From: Streptomyces sp. I6
Lineage (GTDB): Bacteria > Actinomycetota > Actinomycetes > Streptomycetales > Streptomycetaceae
NCBI GenBank assembly: GCA_003725745.1
Contig: RHDP01000001.1
Span: 6,365,501-6,429,500 of the forward strand
Reading direction: 5' to 3'
DNA: 64,000 nucleotides
Part shown: positions 31,971 through 42,986 of the stretch, in pieces
Layout of the letters: every line of letters begins with the position of its first letter
Position numbering within the stretch: position 1 is the stretch's first letter
Program-made: the position numbers and the translations under genes
Notes under the pieces: generated by a model
Told to the model about the DNA's origin: nothing
Database searches by the model: none
What the model saw: the letters and a program-made list of their open reading frames with translations, nothing else

Positions 31971-32954
31971 ATGAAGACCTGGCGGAACGCCTCGCTCGCG
32001 GTGACCGCGGCGACCGTACTCGCGCTGACGACGGCGTGCGGTCAGGAGACGGGGACGCAGCCGAACGGCCAGGCCGTCGGAGCCGTCAACCCCGCCGGGC
32101 AGCCGGCCGCCAACAGCGGCTACGGCGGTGGCGGTGCGCCCGCCGGCGCGGCGGACGCCAAACCCAGTACGGCGGGCCAACTCGCCGTGTGGGAGAGCAA
32201 GAAGCTCGGTGAGGTGCTCACCGACGGCGAGGGAATGACCCTGTACCGCTTCGACAAGGACTCCGTCGACCCGGTGACGTCGAACTGCAACGGCGACTGC
32301 GCGAAGGCCTGGCCGGTGGTGGCCGCGGGCGATGTGACTCCGGCCCCCGGCACCGACGCCTCGCTGATCGGCTCGGTGACGCGTGCGGACGGCACCAAGC
32401 AGCTCACCGTCGGCGGCTGGCCGATGTACCGCTACGCCAAGGACGCCAAGCCCGGTGACGCCAACGGTCAGGGCGTCGGCGGCACCTGGTTCGCCTCTGC
32501 GCCCGACGGCAAGAAGGCCGCGCTCGGCGGGGGTGGCGAGGAGGCCGGTGGCGAGGAGTCCGCCGAGGAGGCGGGTGGGGAGTCCGTGGACCTCGCCGGC
32601 CTTTCCGTCCGCAAGGACCCGAAGCTCGGCGAGATCGTCGTGGACAAGAACGGAATGACCGCCTATGTCTTCACCAAGGACTCGGCCTGGCCGATGAAGA
32701 CCGCCTGCACGGGCGCGTGCCTGGAGAAGTGGCCGGTCATCGCCCCGGTGGACGCGAACGACACCGTGGGCATTCTGAAGAAGGGCTTTGTGACCTTCGA
32801 CCGCCCCGACGGAATCAAGCAGCAGACCATCGACTGCTGGCCGATCTACACGTTCGCGGGCGACAAGAAGCCCGGTGACACCAACGGGCAGGGAGTGGGC
32901 GGCACCTGGTTCGCCGTGTCGCCCCAGGGCAAGCCGGTCGGGGCGCCCAGTTAA
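31971..32954 (+). CDS. SCO0930-like lipoprotein with two COG4315/Lipoprotein_15 repeats
   Basis: 327 residues. Signal peptide and lipobox ALTTAC with Cys at residue 23. Two repeats (about 75-175 and 200-320), each with the pattern LGEVLTDGEGMTLYRFDKD, C...C...WP, and ending GQGVGGTWF. The family's function is not known; the paired Cys and Tyr/Trp residues suggest redox or metal roles. Intact frame, ATG at 31971. It lies upstream of the methyltransferase and RmdA genes in the same direction, an order I recall for SCO0930-SCO0928 in S. coelicolor. Confidence 0.88.
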   Translation: MKTWRNASLAVTAATVLALTTACGQETGTQPNGQAVGAVNPAGQPAANSGYGGGGAPAGAADAKPSTAGQLAVWESKKLGEVLTDGEGMTLYRFDKDSVDPVTSNCNGDCAKAWPVVAAGDVTPAPGTDASLIGSVTRADGTKQLTVGGWPMYRYAKDAKPGDANGQGVGGTWFASAPDGKKAALGGGGEEAGGEESAEEAGGESVDLAGLSVRKDPKLGEIVVDKNGMTAYVFTKDSAWPMKTACTGACLEKWPVIAPVDANDTVGILKKGFVTFDRPDGIKQQTIDCWPIYTFAGDKKPGDTNGQGVGGTWFAVSPQGKPVGAPS

Positions 32955-33177
32955 GTCCCCATGCCGCGCCCCGGCCACCGGCCCGTCGTCACGCCCCCGC
33001 GTGCGGCGGGCCGGCTGTTTGGGATGGTTCCTGCCCGCACGTGCCGGTGGCGTGTGACCAAGAACGGACCGTTAATTTCCGTTTCTGCTCGCTCTCTTGG
33101 CGGGCGATCAGTAGCCTCGGCTCGAACACCTGCCATGAGAATGGCGGTTTACCCGTGGCGACTTGTTGGAGACATCA

Positions 33178-33990
33178 ATGGAGCGTCCCGCCTGGGCCCC
33201 GCCCGGCATCGACATCTCGGTGCCGAGCGTGTCCCGCATTTACGACTACTACCTGGGCGGCTCGCACAACTTCGAGGTCGATCGTGAAGCCGCCCGCAGG
33301 GCCATGCAGTTCATGCCGGGCCTGCCCAAGATCATGCAGGCGAACCGTGCCTTCATGCGCCGCGCCGTACGCTACGCCGTGAGCGAGGGCGTCAGCCAGT
33401 TCCTGGACATCGGCTCCGGCATACCGACGTTCGGCAACACCCACGAGATCGCCCAGAAGGCCGACCCCGAGGCGCGGATCGTGTACGTCGACCACGACCC
33501 GGTCGCCGTCGCCCACAGCCAGGCCGTGCTCGAGGGCAACGACGGAGCCGGGATCGTCCAGGCCGACCTGCGCAAGCCGGCGGACATCCTCGCCGACGGC
33601 GAGTCCACCAGGCTGCTGGACCTCGACCGGCCCGTGGCCCTGCTGCTCGTCGCGGTGCTCCACTTCCTGGAGGACTCCGACACCCCCTGGCGGTCGGTAG
33701 CCGCGCTGCGCGACGCGCTGGCACCCGGCAGCCTGGTCGTCGTCACCCACGCCTCGTACGAGGGCATCCCGCTGCCCAGGGAGCAGGCCGGCGGCGCCGT
33801 CGGGGTCTACAAGGACATCCGCAACCCGCTGGTGATGCGTTCGCGCGAGGAGATCGCGCGGTTCTTCGACGGTTTCGAGATGGTCGAGCCCGGACTGGTG
33901 TCGATGCCGGACTGGCGGCCCGAGACCCCGGCCGCGCAGGAGGACCCATACGCGTTCTCCGGGTACGCAGGGGTGGGGCGCAAGGCGTGA
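33178..33990 (+). CDS. DUF574-family SAM-dependent methyltransferase
   Basis: 270 residues. Begins with the family signature SVSRIYDYYLGGSHNFEVDR, then QFLDIGSGIPTFGNTHEIA (SAM-binding loop) and RIVYVDHDPVAVAHS. This Streptomyces-expanded family often sits beside regulators; its substrates are unknown. ATG at 33178. Its TGA overlaps the GTG/ATG start of rmdA, so the two are translationally coupled. Confidence 0.93.
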   Translation: MERPAWAPPGIDISVPSVSRIYDYYLGGSHNFEVDREAARRAMQFMPGLPKIMQANRAFMRRAVRYAVSEGVSQFLDIGSGIPTFGNTHEIAQKADPEARIVYVDHDPVAVAHSQAVLEGNDGAGIVQADLRKPADILADGESTRLLDLDRPVALLLVAVLHFLEDSDTPWRSVAALRDALAPGSLVVVTHASYEGIPLPREQAGGAVGVYKDIRNPLVMRSREEIARFFDGFEMVEPGLVSMPDWRPETPAAQEDPYAFSGYAGVGRKA

Positions 33991-36158
33991 TGACGCCGTC
34001 GCAGGCAGCGGGTTCGGAGGCGGGCGGCCCGGACGACCTGGAGGACAGACTCAGCCGGTTCGCGACCATCTGGAGCCGGGCGATCTTCCCGGTCACGGCC
34101 ACGTCGCTGACCCGTCCCGAGTTCGAGGAGCATCTGCTCCCGCTGGCACGCCAGTTGAGCGCGGCACTGCACTCCCGCCCGTTCGACCCCTCGGCCGCCC
34201 AGCGGGTCGGCGGCGCACTCGTCGACGCCCACTGCACGGACCCCGACGCCCTCAGCCGTACGCTCGGCGTCGTCGACGCCTATCTGGTCCTCTACTGCGG
34301 GAGCGGCCAGGAGTCGGCCGAGGACAGCCGGGCCCGCTGCGCCAGGCTGCAGCACGCGCTCGCCGCCGGGTACGCCCTGGCGCTGCGCGAGCGCACCCTC
34401 GCCGAGCAGGAGGCCATCGCCCGCTCGGCGCTGGCGGCACGCAGCGTGGCCATGGAGGCCCTGCACGCCACGGAGACGCGCTTCCGCGCCGTGTTCGAGG
34501 ACGCCGCCATCGGCATCGGCATCGCCGACCTCGACGGCAACGTCCTGGAGGTCAACGACACGCTGACCCGGATGTTCGGCGGACTGGAGCACCATGTCCG
34601 CGGCCGCAAGGTCAACGAATGGGCGCACCCGGAGGACCGCCCGCTGACCTGGAACATGTACGACGAGCTGGTCCGCGGCGAACGCGAGCACTACCGCGTC
34701 GAGAAGCCCTTCTACCGCAACGACGGCACGGTGCTCTGGACGAATCTCACCGTCTCGCTGCTGCGGGACGCCGACGGCGTGCCCCAGTACCAGCTGGCAC
34801 TCATGGAGGACACCACCGAACGGCGGCTGCTGAACCTCCGGCTGAGGTACGAGGCGACCCATGACGCGCTCACCGGGCTGCCCAACCGGACCCTGTTCTT
34901 CGAGCGGCTGGAGAAGGCGCTGGCGGCGGGTGAGGGGTCCCGTTTCGGGCTCTGCTACCTCGACCTCGACGGCTTCAAGGCGATCAACGACAGCCTCGGC
35001 CACTCGGCCGGCGACCGCCTCCTCGTCGAGGTCGCCGACCGGCTGCAGAGCTGCGCCACCGCGCCCGGCGAGATGGTGGCCAGGCTCGGCGGCGACGAGT
35101 TCGTGGCGCTGACGACCGGCCGTGAGACGCAGCGCGAGGCGAGCGAACTCGCCGCCCGGATCCTCGCCGCGCTCGCCGCGCCCATCACCCTCGAGGGCCG
35201 GGAGATCATGGTCCGGGGCAGCATCGGGATCGTCGAGGGGCCTGCCGGGGAGCGCACCTCGGCGGAGGTGCTCCGCAGCGCGGACATCACCATGTACCGG
35301 GCCAAGTCGGCGGGCGGGAACCGCTTCGAGTTCTCCGACCCGGAGGCTGACGCCCGAGCGATCACCCGGCACGGGCTGACCACGGCGCTCCCGGCCGCCC
35401 TGGAGCGGGGCGAGTTCTTCATCGAGTACCAGCCGCTGGTGCACCTCGGCGACGGCAGGGTGCACGGTGCGGAGGCGCTGGTGCGGTGGTCGCACCCGCA
35501 GCACGGGGTCCTCGGGCCGGACCACTTCATCCCGCTCGCCGAGCACACCGGTCTGATCGTGCCGCTCGGCCGCTGGGTCCTCCAGGAGGCCGTGCGGCAG
35601 GCGCGCTCCTGGCACGAGCAGGCCGGACCGGGCGGCTCCGCGCCGCTGCGGATCAACGTCAACCTCTCCCCGACCCAGCTGCACCACCCGGGTCTGGTCG
35701 CCGACACCGTCGACGTACTGGAGCGCTCGGGCCTGCCGCCCGGCGCGCTGTGCCTGGAGGTCACCGAGTCCGCCCTGATCGGAGCGGACGAGGACCTGCT
35801 CAAACCGCTGCGGCAACTGGCCGAGATGGGCGTCGACATCGCACTCGACGACTTCGGCACGGGCTACTCCAACCTGGCCAACCTGCGGCGGCTCCCGGTG
35901 AGCGTGCTCAAGCTGGACCGCTCCTTCACCCAGGGCATGCAGCAGCACCCGGCGGACCCGGTCGACCGCAAGATCGTCGAGGGGATCGTCTCGCTGGCGC
36001 ACAGTCTGGAGCTGGCCGTCACGGTCGAGGGCGTGGAGACCGGCGTCCAGGCGGAGCAGCTGCGTGAGTTGGGCTGCGACACGGCCCAGGGCTGGTACTA
36101 CGCCCGGCCGGGCCCGCCGGACTGCCTCCACAGGCTGTCGCTCGCGGACGCGGTCTAG
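33987..36158 (+). CDS. rmdA: PAS-GGDEF-EAL cyclic di-GMP enzyme, RmdA-like
   Basis: 723 residues: an N-terminal helical region (about 1-160), PAS domain (about 165-285, RFRAVFEDAAIGIGIADLDG), GGDEF domain (about 290-445) with an intact GGDEF at about 368-372, and EAL domain (about 460-715) with EAL in GAEALVRW and the downstream DDFGTGYSNLANL metal-binding loop. Both catalytic motifs are intact, so synthesis and breakdown are both possible. S. coelicolor RmdA has this build and affects aerial mycelium formation. The assignment rests on domain order and neighbours (DUF574 methyltransferase and SCO0930-like lipoprotein). Confidence 0.88.
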   Translation: MMTPSQAAGSEAGGPDDLEDRLSRFATIWSRAIFPVTATSLTRPEFEEHLLPLARQLSAALHSRPFDPSAAQRVGGALVDAHCTDPDALSRTLGVVDAYLVLYCGSGQESAEDSRARCARLQHALAAGYALALRERTLAEQEAIARSALAARSVAMEALHATETRFRAVFEDAAIGIGIADLDGNVLEVNDTLTRMFGGLEHHVRGRKVNEWAHPEDRPLTWNMYDELVRGEREHYRVEKPFYRNDGTVLWTNLTVSLLRDADGVPQYQLALMEDTTERRLLNLRLRYEATHDALTGLPNRTLFFERLEKALAAGEGSRFGLCYLDLDGFKAINDSLGHSAGDRLLVEVADRLQSCATAPGEMVARLGGDEFVALTTGRETQREASELAARILAALAAPITLEGREIMVRGSIGIVEGPAGERTSAEVLRSADITMYRAKSAGGNRFEFSDPEADARAITRHGLTTALPAALERGEFFIEYQPLVHLGDGRVHGAEALVRWSHPQHGVLGPDHFIPLAEHTGLIVPLGRWVLQEAVRQARSWHEQAGPGGSAPLRINVNLSPTQLHHPGLVADTVDVLERSGLPPGALCLEVTESALIGADEDLLKPLRQLAEMGVDIALDDFGTGYSNLANLRRLPVSVLKLDRSFTQGMQQHPADPVDRKIVEGIVSLAHSLELAVTVEGVETGVQAEQLRELGCDTAQGWYYARPGPPDCLHRLSLADAV

Positions 36159-36699
36159 GGCCGTATCAGGCGGCGTTCGCCCGGTCGCGACGCCCGGCAC
36201 GGCAGGCTCGCGGCGTTGCGGGATCAGGCGAATCCCTGCGTTGCCGAATCAACCGAATCAACCGAATCGACCGAATCAACCGAGTAGGCCCGCGACGAGG
36301 CCGGTCCGGCGCCTTGCGCTGCCTCCCTCGGCCCGGAGGGCCGGGGGAATCCCCATGCACCGGACACCGCTCCTTGACGGGCGAACCCTGCCTGACGCGG
36401 CGCCAGCCGCAGGCGCGCCGGTCCCGGGCCGCACCCCCGCCGGGAGACCGGTGGGGCTTCGGCCAACCGGCCCCGTACCAGGCCCGCCGACGCCCCGAAC
36501 GGTTGCCGTGCCGCCTGCCGGGCCGGAGTGCCGGGCCTCCGTCCGCCGCGCCGCCGGTGCCCGACGGCCGGCCGAGCGCGGTCGCCGGCGGGCGGAGCGT
36601 CCGGCCCGGGCGCGGCTGGAGCGGGGTCTCGAACGCACGCTCTTGAATGGCCGCATCGCGTCCGGCCCGGGCGCGGCGGAGCAGGGGCGGGCAGAGCCG
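36159..36699. other. Intergenic region between rmdA and HxlR gene
   Basis: Convergent 3' ends, 541 bases. No gene seen. It contains the 9-bp repeat at 36244-36284 and GC-rich unstructured DNA. Confidence 0.5.
36244..36284. repeat. 9-bp tandem repeat CCGAATCAA, about 4.5 copies
   Basis: Four full copies (one with GA for AA) and a partial fifth. AT-richer than the surrounding DNA. Confidence 0.9.
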
Positions 36700-37080
36700 T
36701 CAGGCGTCGAAACGGCGGCGGGAGGCCTCGATGTGCCCGAGGTACCGGTGCGTCCAGTCGCACATCGTGTGGACCGTCTCCCGCAGCGCCCGCCCCGGTT
36801 CGGTGAGGCGGTACTCGACCCGCGGCGGCACGGTGGGGTGCACCCTGCGGTCCGCCAGTCCGTTGCGCTCCAGCATGCGCAGGTTCTGGGCGAGCATCTT
36901 GTGGCTGATGCCCTCGACCTCCCTCCGCAGCTCGCCGAAGCGCAGGGTCCGCTCGCCCAGCGCCTCGATGATCAGCAGCGCCCATTTGTTGGCGACGTCC
37001 GAGAAGATCTCCCGCGCCAGGGAGTCCGCGCGCCGGAGGTCCGCCTCGTCGGGCGAGCCCGTGAACTGCTTGGTCACCAT
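36700..37080 (-). CDS. HxlR-family winged-helix regulator
   Basis: 126 residues with the HxlR core: VANKWALLIIEALGERTLRFGELRREVEGISHKMLAQNLR (quoted as family region, residues about 30-70) and the wing around VEYRLTEPG. Family members bind DNA as dimers and often control the divergent gene. Here that is a RidA-type gene starting at 37228, and two palindromes sit in the gap. ATG at 37080. The inducing signal is unknown. Confidence 0.91.
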   Translation of the reverse strand: MVTKQFTGSPDEADLRRADSLAREIFSDVANKWALLIIEALGERTLRFGELRREVEGISHKMLAQNLRMLERNGLADRRVHPTVPPRVEYRLTEPGRALRETVHTMCDWTHRYLGHIEASRRRFDA

Positions 37081-37100
37081 CAGGTTCCCCCGTCACCGAA

Positions 37101-37151
37101 AAGTGCGTACTTCCCTGCCAGAGGCCACTCTCCTACGGTTACCGAGTAACC
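37101..37151. promoter_or_regulatory. Candidate HxlR operator sites in divergent promoter region
   Basis: AAGTGCGTACTT at 37101-37112 is a partial palindrome and GGTTACCGAGTAACC at 37137-37151 is a perfect inverted repeat with a 3-base spacer. They sit between the divergent HxlR and RidA genes. Confidence 0.5.
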
Positions 37152-37227
37152 ACAAGAGACCGAGGGAGCCCGTGTCCGGCGGACCGGGACCGGGGCCCTC
37201 GTGAGCGAGGAGAAGGAGGCGGGCAGC

Positions 37228-37635
37228 ATGGCCGTCACACTGGTGAATCCCGGCGGGCTACCGGAGATCGGCGCCTACCGGCAGGTGTCCGTCGCGACCG
37301 GCTCGAAGCTGGTCTTCGTCGCCGGCCAGGTCGCCTGGGACGCCGATGGGGTCACGGTCGGCGAGGGCGACCTCGCAGCCCAGGTCGAGCAGTGCTATCT
37401 CAATGTCGCGACCGCACTGGCCGGCGTCGGTGCCTCATTCGGCGACGTGGCGAAACTGACCGTGCACGTCGTCGACTGGACCCCCGGCAAGATGCCGCTG
37501 CTCCTCGAGGGCATCGCGAGGGCGGCCGCACGGCTGGGCGTCACACCGGTGCCACCGGCCACCCTGCTGGGCGTCGCGGCCCTCGACGTGCCCGAGCACC
37601 TGGTCGAGATCGAGGCCACCGCGATGATCGACTGA
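37228..37635 (+). CDS. RidA-family enamine/imine deaminase-like protein
   Basis: 135 residues from ATG 37228, which follows AAGGAGG by ten bases and is preferred over the in-frame GTG at 37201. Family features: GLPEIGAYRQVSVATGSKLVFVAGQV near the start and PPATLLGVAALDVPEHLVEIEATA at the C-terminus, where RidA proteins carry the Arg or Leu that defines subfamilies. Here the usual RxxxxV Arg is replaced in TLLGV, so the RidA deaminase activity may not be kept. Probably controlled by the divergent HxlR regulator. Confidence 0.88.
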   Translation: MAVTLVNPGGLPEIGAYRQVSVATGSKLVFVAGQVAWDADGVTVGEGDLAAQVEQCYLNVATALAGVGASFGDVAKLTVHVVDWTPGKMPLLLEGIARAAARLGVTPVPPATLLGVAALDVPEHLVEIEATAMID

Positions 37636-37685
37636 GCGGCGGCAGTGCGGTGATGGGGTGAAGGCGGGATCCGGAGCCCCGCGCC

Positions 37686-38597
37686 TCACCCGCCGGCACC
37701 CGGCCCCTGCCCAGCCGCCGTACGCGTGCGCAGCAGCAGGCGCTGGAGTTCGCGGGCCGCCCGCGGCGGAGCCACGTCGCTGCGGTGCGCCAGGGCGATG
37801 GTCCGGCGCAGGCCGGGGCGGGCGAGCGCGGTGACCCGGAGGTCGCGGCCCGCACGCGTGGCGACCATACGGGGGACGACCGCCAGGCCCAGCCCCGCGC
37901 GCACAAAGCCGAGCACCGCGTCCATCTCCCCGCCCTCCACCGTGAACGACGGCTCGAAGCCCTCCGCGCGGCAGGCCGCGACCGTGAGTTCCCGAAGGTC
38001 GTAACCGTGCCGGAACATCACCAGCGGCTCACCCTGGAGGTCCGCGATCCGCATCGGCCGGCGCGGCGCCGGGGACGCGGCCGAGGAGACCACCACCAGG
38101 TCCTCCTGAAGCAGCTCCACCGTGGTCAGCGCCGGTGAGGGCGCCGGCATCGGCAGCACCACCAGTGCCAGGTCGAGCGCCCCGCGCCCCAGCTCCCGCA
38201 CCAGGTCGCGTGAGCCGCCCTCCTCGATCAGCAGCTCGATCCCCGGGTGGAGGTCGTGGAAGGCGCGCAGCACGTCCGGCAGCAGCCCGGTGCACACGCT
38301 CGGTGTCGCCCCCAGCCGCACCCGCCCCCGGCGCAGCTGTGCCAGCTCCTGCACCTCGTGCCGGGCCGTGTCCGCGTCGGCGAGGATCCGCCGGGCCAGC
38401 GGCAGCAGCGCCTCGCCCGCGTCGGTGAGGGCGATGTTGCCGCGCGCCCGGCTGAACAGCTCCACCCCCAGCTCCCTCTCCAGCGCCCGGATCTGCTGGG
38501 ACAGCGAGGGCTGGGAGACGTGCACCCGCTCCGCGGCCCGGGTGAAGTGCCGGGTCTCCGCGACGGCCACGAAGTACCGGAGCTGCGGGAACTGCAT
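37686..38597 (-). CDS. LysR-family transcriptional regulator
   Basis: 303 residues. Winged helix-turn-helix at about 1-60 (MQFPQLRYFVAVAETRHFTRAAERVHVSQPSLSQQI, family region), then a two-part effector domain (about 90-295). Divergent from sdhCAB with a CGATAG-N7-CTATCG site between them, so it probably controls the succinate dehydrogenase operon and its own gene. ATG at 38597 gives the standard LysR start. The effector is unknown; a C4-dicarboxylate is possible. Confidence 0.93.
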   Translation of the reverse strand: MQFPQLRYFVAVAETRHFTRAAERVHVSQPSLSQQIRALERELGVELFSRARGNIALTDAGEALLPLARRILADADTARHEVQELAQLRRGRVRLGATPSVCTGLLPDVLRAFHDLHPGIELLIEEGGSRDLVRELGRGALDLALVVLPMPAPSPALTTVELLQEDLVVVSSAASPAPRRPMRIADLQGEPLVMFRHGYDLRELTVAACRAEGFEPSFTVEGGEMDAVLGFVRAGLGLAVVPRMVATRAGRDLRVTALARPGLRRTIALAHRSDVAPPRAARELQRLLLRTRTAAGQGPGAGG

Positions 38598-38604
38598 CCT
38601 GCCA

Positions 38605-38623
38605 CGATAGCCTCTGCCTATCG
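38605..38623. promoter_or_regulatory. LysR-type operator CGATAG-N7-CTATCG
   Basis: Perfect 6-bp inverted repeat containing the LysR T-N11-A pattern, eight bases upstream of the lysR start codon and 59 bases upstream of sdhC. Confidence 0.75.
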
Positions 38624-38642
38624 ACTTCAGCCAGACCATGTC

Positions 38643-38673
38643 TTGGACCTCTGGCCACTCACCCGCCTAGCGT
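38643..38673 (+). promoter_or_regulatory. Candidate promoter of sdhCAB
   Basis: TTGGAC (38643-38648) and TAGCGT (38668-38673) with a 19-base spacer. Transcription would start almost at the sdhC ATG (38682), so the mRNA may be leaderless; there is no ribosome site in front of that ATG. Confidence 0.55.
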
Positions 38674-38681
38674 CTGTGTCC

Positions 38682-39386
38682 ATGGCTCTGGCACCACGGA
38701 CGGACCGACGGCCGTCCATGACGCGCACGCTCTGGGGATCGACCGTCGGCAAGAAGACGGTGATGGCCCTGACCGGCCTGATCATGCTCGGCTACCTCGT
38801 CGTCCACATGCTGGGCAACCTCAAGATCTTCTTCGGTTCAGGCGAGTTCAACGGCTACGCCCACTGGCTGCGCACCCTGGGAGAACCGTTCCTCCACCAC
38901 GAGTGGGCGCTCTGGATCGTCCGCGTCGTCCTCCTCGCCGCCGTCGTACTGCACGGCGTGTCGGCCTACCAGCTCAGCCGGCGGGACATCCGGGCCCGCC
39001 CGGGCACGTACGTCCACAAGCGCCGGGGCGCGAGCTACGCCACCCGCACCATGCGCTGGGGCGGTGTCATCCTCGGGCTGTTCATCGTCTGGCACCTGCT
39101 GGACCTGACCACGCTCACCGTCAACGAGAACGCCCAGCCGGGCAGGCCGTACGAGAACGTCGTCGCGACCTTCTCCACCCCCTACGGCAACGCCGTCTAC
39201 CTCACCGCGATGCTCGCCCTCGGCCTGCACGTCCGCCACGGGTTCTGGAGCGCCGCCCAGACCCTCGGCGCGGGCGGCGCGCGCCGCGACCGCGCGCTCA
39301 GGGCCGCCGCCAACGGCCTCGCGCTGGTGCTGACGGTGGGCTTCGTCTCGGTACCCGTCGCCGTCATGACCGGAGTCGTGAGCTGA
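38682..39386 (+). CDS. sdhC: Succinate dehydrogenase cytochrome b subunit
   Basis: 234 residues with five membrane helices, beginning STVGKKTVMALTGLIMLGYLVVHMLGNL, the family signature with the heme-ligand His. It anchors the flavoprotein and Fe-S subunits and passes electrons to menaquinone. This three-gene, single-cytochrome arrangement is the type B SdhCAB found in Bacillus and in actinobacteria, probably a second enzyme besides the usual sdhCDAB. The ATG at 38682 is close to the inferred transcription start. Confidence 0.93.
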   Translation: MALAPRTDRRPSMTRTLWGSTVGKKTVMALTGLIMLGYLVVHMLGNLKIFFGSGEFNGYAHWLRTLGEPFLHHEWALWIVRVVLLAAVVLHGVSAYQLSRRDIRARPGTYVHKRRGASYATRTMRWGGVILGLFIVWHLLDLTTLTVNENAQPGRPYENVVATFSTPYGNAVYLTAMLALGLHVRHGFWSAAQTLGAGGARRDRALRAAANGLALVLTVGFVSVPVAVMTGVVS

Positions 39387-39387
39387 C

Positions 39388-41329
<1,942 letters not shown>

Positions 41330-41333
<4 letters not shown>

Positions 41334-42076
41334 AGCTCAGACTGCGCGTCTGGCGCCAGAAGAACGCCGACGCACCCGGCACCATGGTCACCTACGAGGT
41401 CGACGGCATCTCCCGGGACATGTCGTTCCTGGAGATGCTCGACACCCTCAACGAGGAACTCATCCTGCGCGGGGAGGAGCCGGTCGCCTTCGACCACGAC
41501 TGCCGCGAGGGCATCTGCGGGGCCTGCTCGCTGGTCATCGACGGAGACGCGCACGGCCCGGAGCGCACCACCGCCTGCCAGCTCCATATGCGCTCGTTCG
41601 AGGACGGCGACACGATCGACGTCGAGCCGTGGCGGGCCGCGGCCTTCCCGGTGGTGAAGGACCTGGTGGTGGACCGCTCGGCGTTCGACCGGATCATCCA
41701 GGCGGGCGGCTACGTCTCCGTCCCCACGGGGTCCGCCCCGGAGGCCCACGCCACGCCGGTCCCCAAGGCCGACGCCGACTCCGCCTTCGAGCACGCCGAA
41801 TGCATCGGCTGCGGAGCGTGCGTCGCCGCCTGCCCCAACGGCTCGGCGATGCTCTTCACCTCGGCGAAGGTCAACCATCTCAATGTGCTCCCGCAGGGCG
41901 CGCCCGAGCGCGAGACCCGGGTCCTCGACATGGTCGCGGCCATGGACGAGGAGGGCTTCGGCGGCTGCACCCTCACCGGCGAGTGCGCGACGGCCTGCCC
42001 GAAGGGCATCCCGCTCCCGTCGATCACCGCGATGAACCGCGAATGGCTGCGCGCCGTGCGGAAGGTCAAGCGGTAG
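41330..42076 (+). CDS. sdhB: Succinate dehydrogenase iron-sulfur subunit
   Basis: 248 residues. [2Fe-2S] cluster ligands in [16 protein letters not shown] with a later Cys in TTACQLH; a second Cys group [12 protein letters not shown] and a third [14 protein letters not shown] provide the [4Fe-4S] and [3Fe-4S] sites. The ATG overlaps the sdhA stop (ATGA). Followed by a strong hairpin at 42179-42204. Confidence 0.95.
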
Positions 42077-42178
42077 CACTCCCGGCCCACCGCGACGGAG
42101 CGCGGGGCAGCGGTCCGCACGCGTCCCGGCCCGTCGCCGGCCGGGCAATCCGTCCGGCCGGTGATCCCCTGTGATCCG

Positions 42179-42204
42179 TCCGGCCGGGTGCAGGCCCGGC
42201 CGGA
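42179..42204. terminator. Hairpin terminator between sdhB and enoyl-CoA hydratase
   Basis: TCCGGCCGGG and CCCGGCCGGA pair around a TGCAGG loop, between two convergent genes; probably works in both directions. Confidence 0.75.
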
Positions 42205-42206
42205 CG

Positions 42207-42986
42207 TCAGTCCGTGAAGGACCCGTGGCGGCCCGCGCCGCCGGTGAAGCGCGCCGCGCCGGACGAGGTCTCGCCGGCGGCCAGCGGCACCAGACCGTGC
42301 CGGAGTTCGCCGGCCAGCGCCTCGGGTTCGGGCAGTCCGTGCTGTTCGCGTGCCGAGAGCCGGTCGTGACGCAGGCACAGTTGGGGGAACCCGGCGATTT
42401 CGCGGGCGAGTTGCTCGGCCGCCCGGCGGGACTCCCCGGGTGCGGCGAGCCGGTTGGCGAGGCCGATCTCGTACGCCTCGGCAGCCTGCACCGGGCGGCC
42501 GGTAAGGATCAGGTCCATGGCGCGGCTCTCTCCGATGAGCCGCGGGAGCCGTACCGTCCCGCCGTCGATCAGCGGGACGCCCCAGCGGCGGCAGAAGACC
42601 CCGAAGACCGCGTCCCGCTCGGCGACTCGCAGATCACACCAGAGAGCGAGCTCCAGGCCGCCCGCCACGGCGTGGCCGGAGACCGCGGCGATCACGGGCT
42701 TGCTCAGCCGCATCCGGGTCGGGCCCATCGGGCCGTCGCCGTCAGCGGTGACCGTGTTGCCGCGCTCGGTGCCGACGGCCTTGAGGTCGGCCCCGGCGCA
42801 GAACGTGCCGCCCTCGCCCCAGAGCACGGCGACCGAGGCGCCTTCGTCCGCCTCGAACCGCCGGAACGCGTCGGCCAGCAGCGCCGCCGTGGGGCCGTCC
42901 ACCGCGTTGCGCACCTCGGGGCGGCTGAGGACGACGGTGAGTACGGGGCCGTCGCGTTCGATCCGTACGGCCGGTGTGTCGCCCAT
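42207..42986 (-). CDS. Enoyl-CoA hydratase/isomerase family protein
   Basis: 259 residues with the crotonase fold: LSRPEVRNAVDG, the oxyanion hole segment GTFCAGADLKAVG and the second active-site segment AVSGHAVAGGLELALWCDLRVAERDAVFG (family region). Asp/Glu at the catalytic positions suggest a hydratase-like rather than an inactive protein. The ATG at 42986 follows GAGGAGGACGG. No fatty acid genes are adjacent, so the pathway is open. Confidence 0.92.
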   Translation of the reverse strand: MGDTPAVRIERDGPVLTVVLSRPEVRNAVDGPTAALLADAFRRFEADEGASVAVLWGEGGTFCAGADLKAVGTERGNTVTADGDGPMGPTRMRLSKPVIAAVSGHAVAGGLELALWCDLRVAERDAVFGVFCRRWGVPLIDGGTVRLPRLIGESRAMDLILTGRPVQAAEAYEIGLANRLAAPGESRRAAEQLAREIAGFPQLCLRHDRLSAREQHGLPEPEALAGELRHGLVPLAAGETSSGAARFTGGAGRHGSFTD

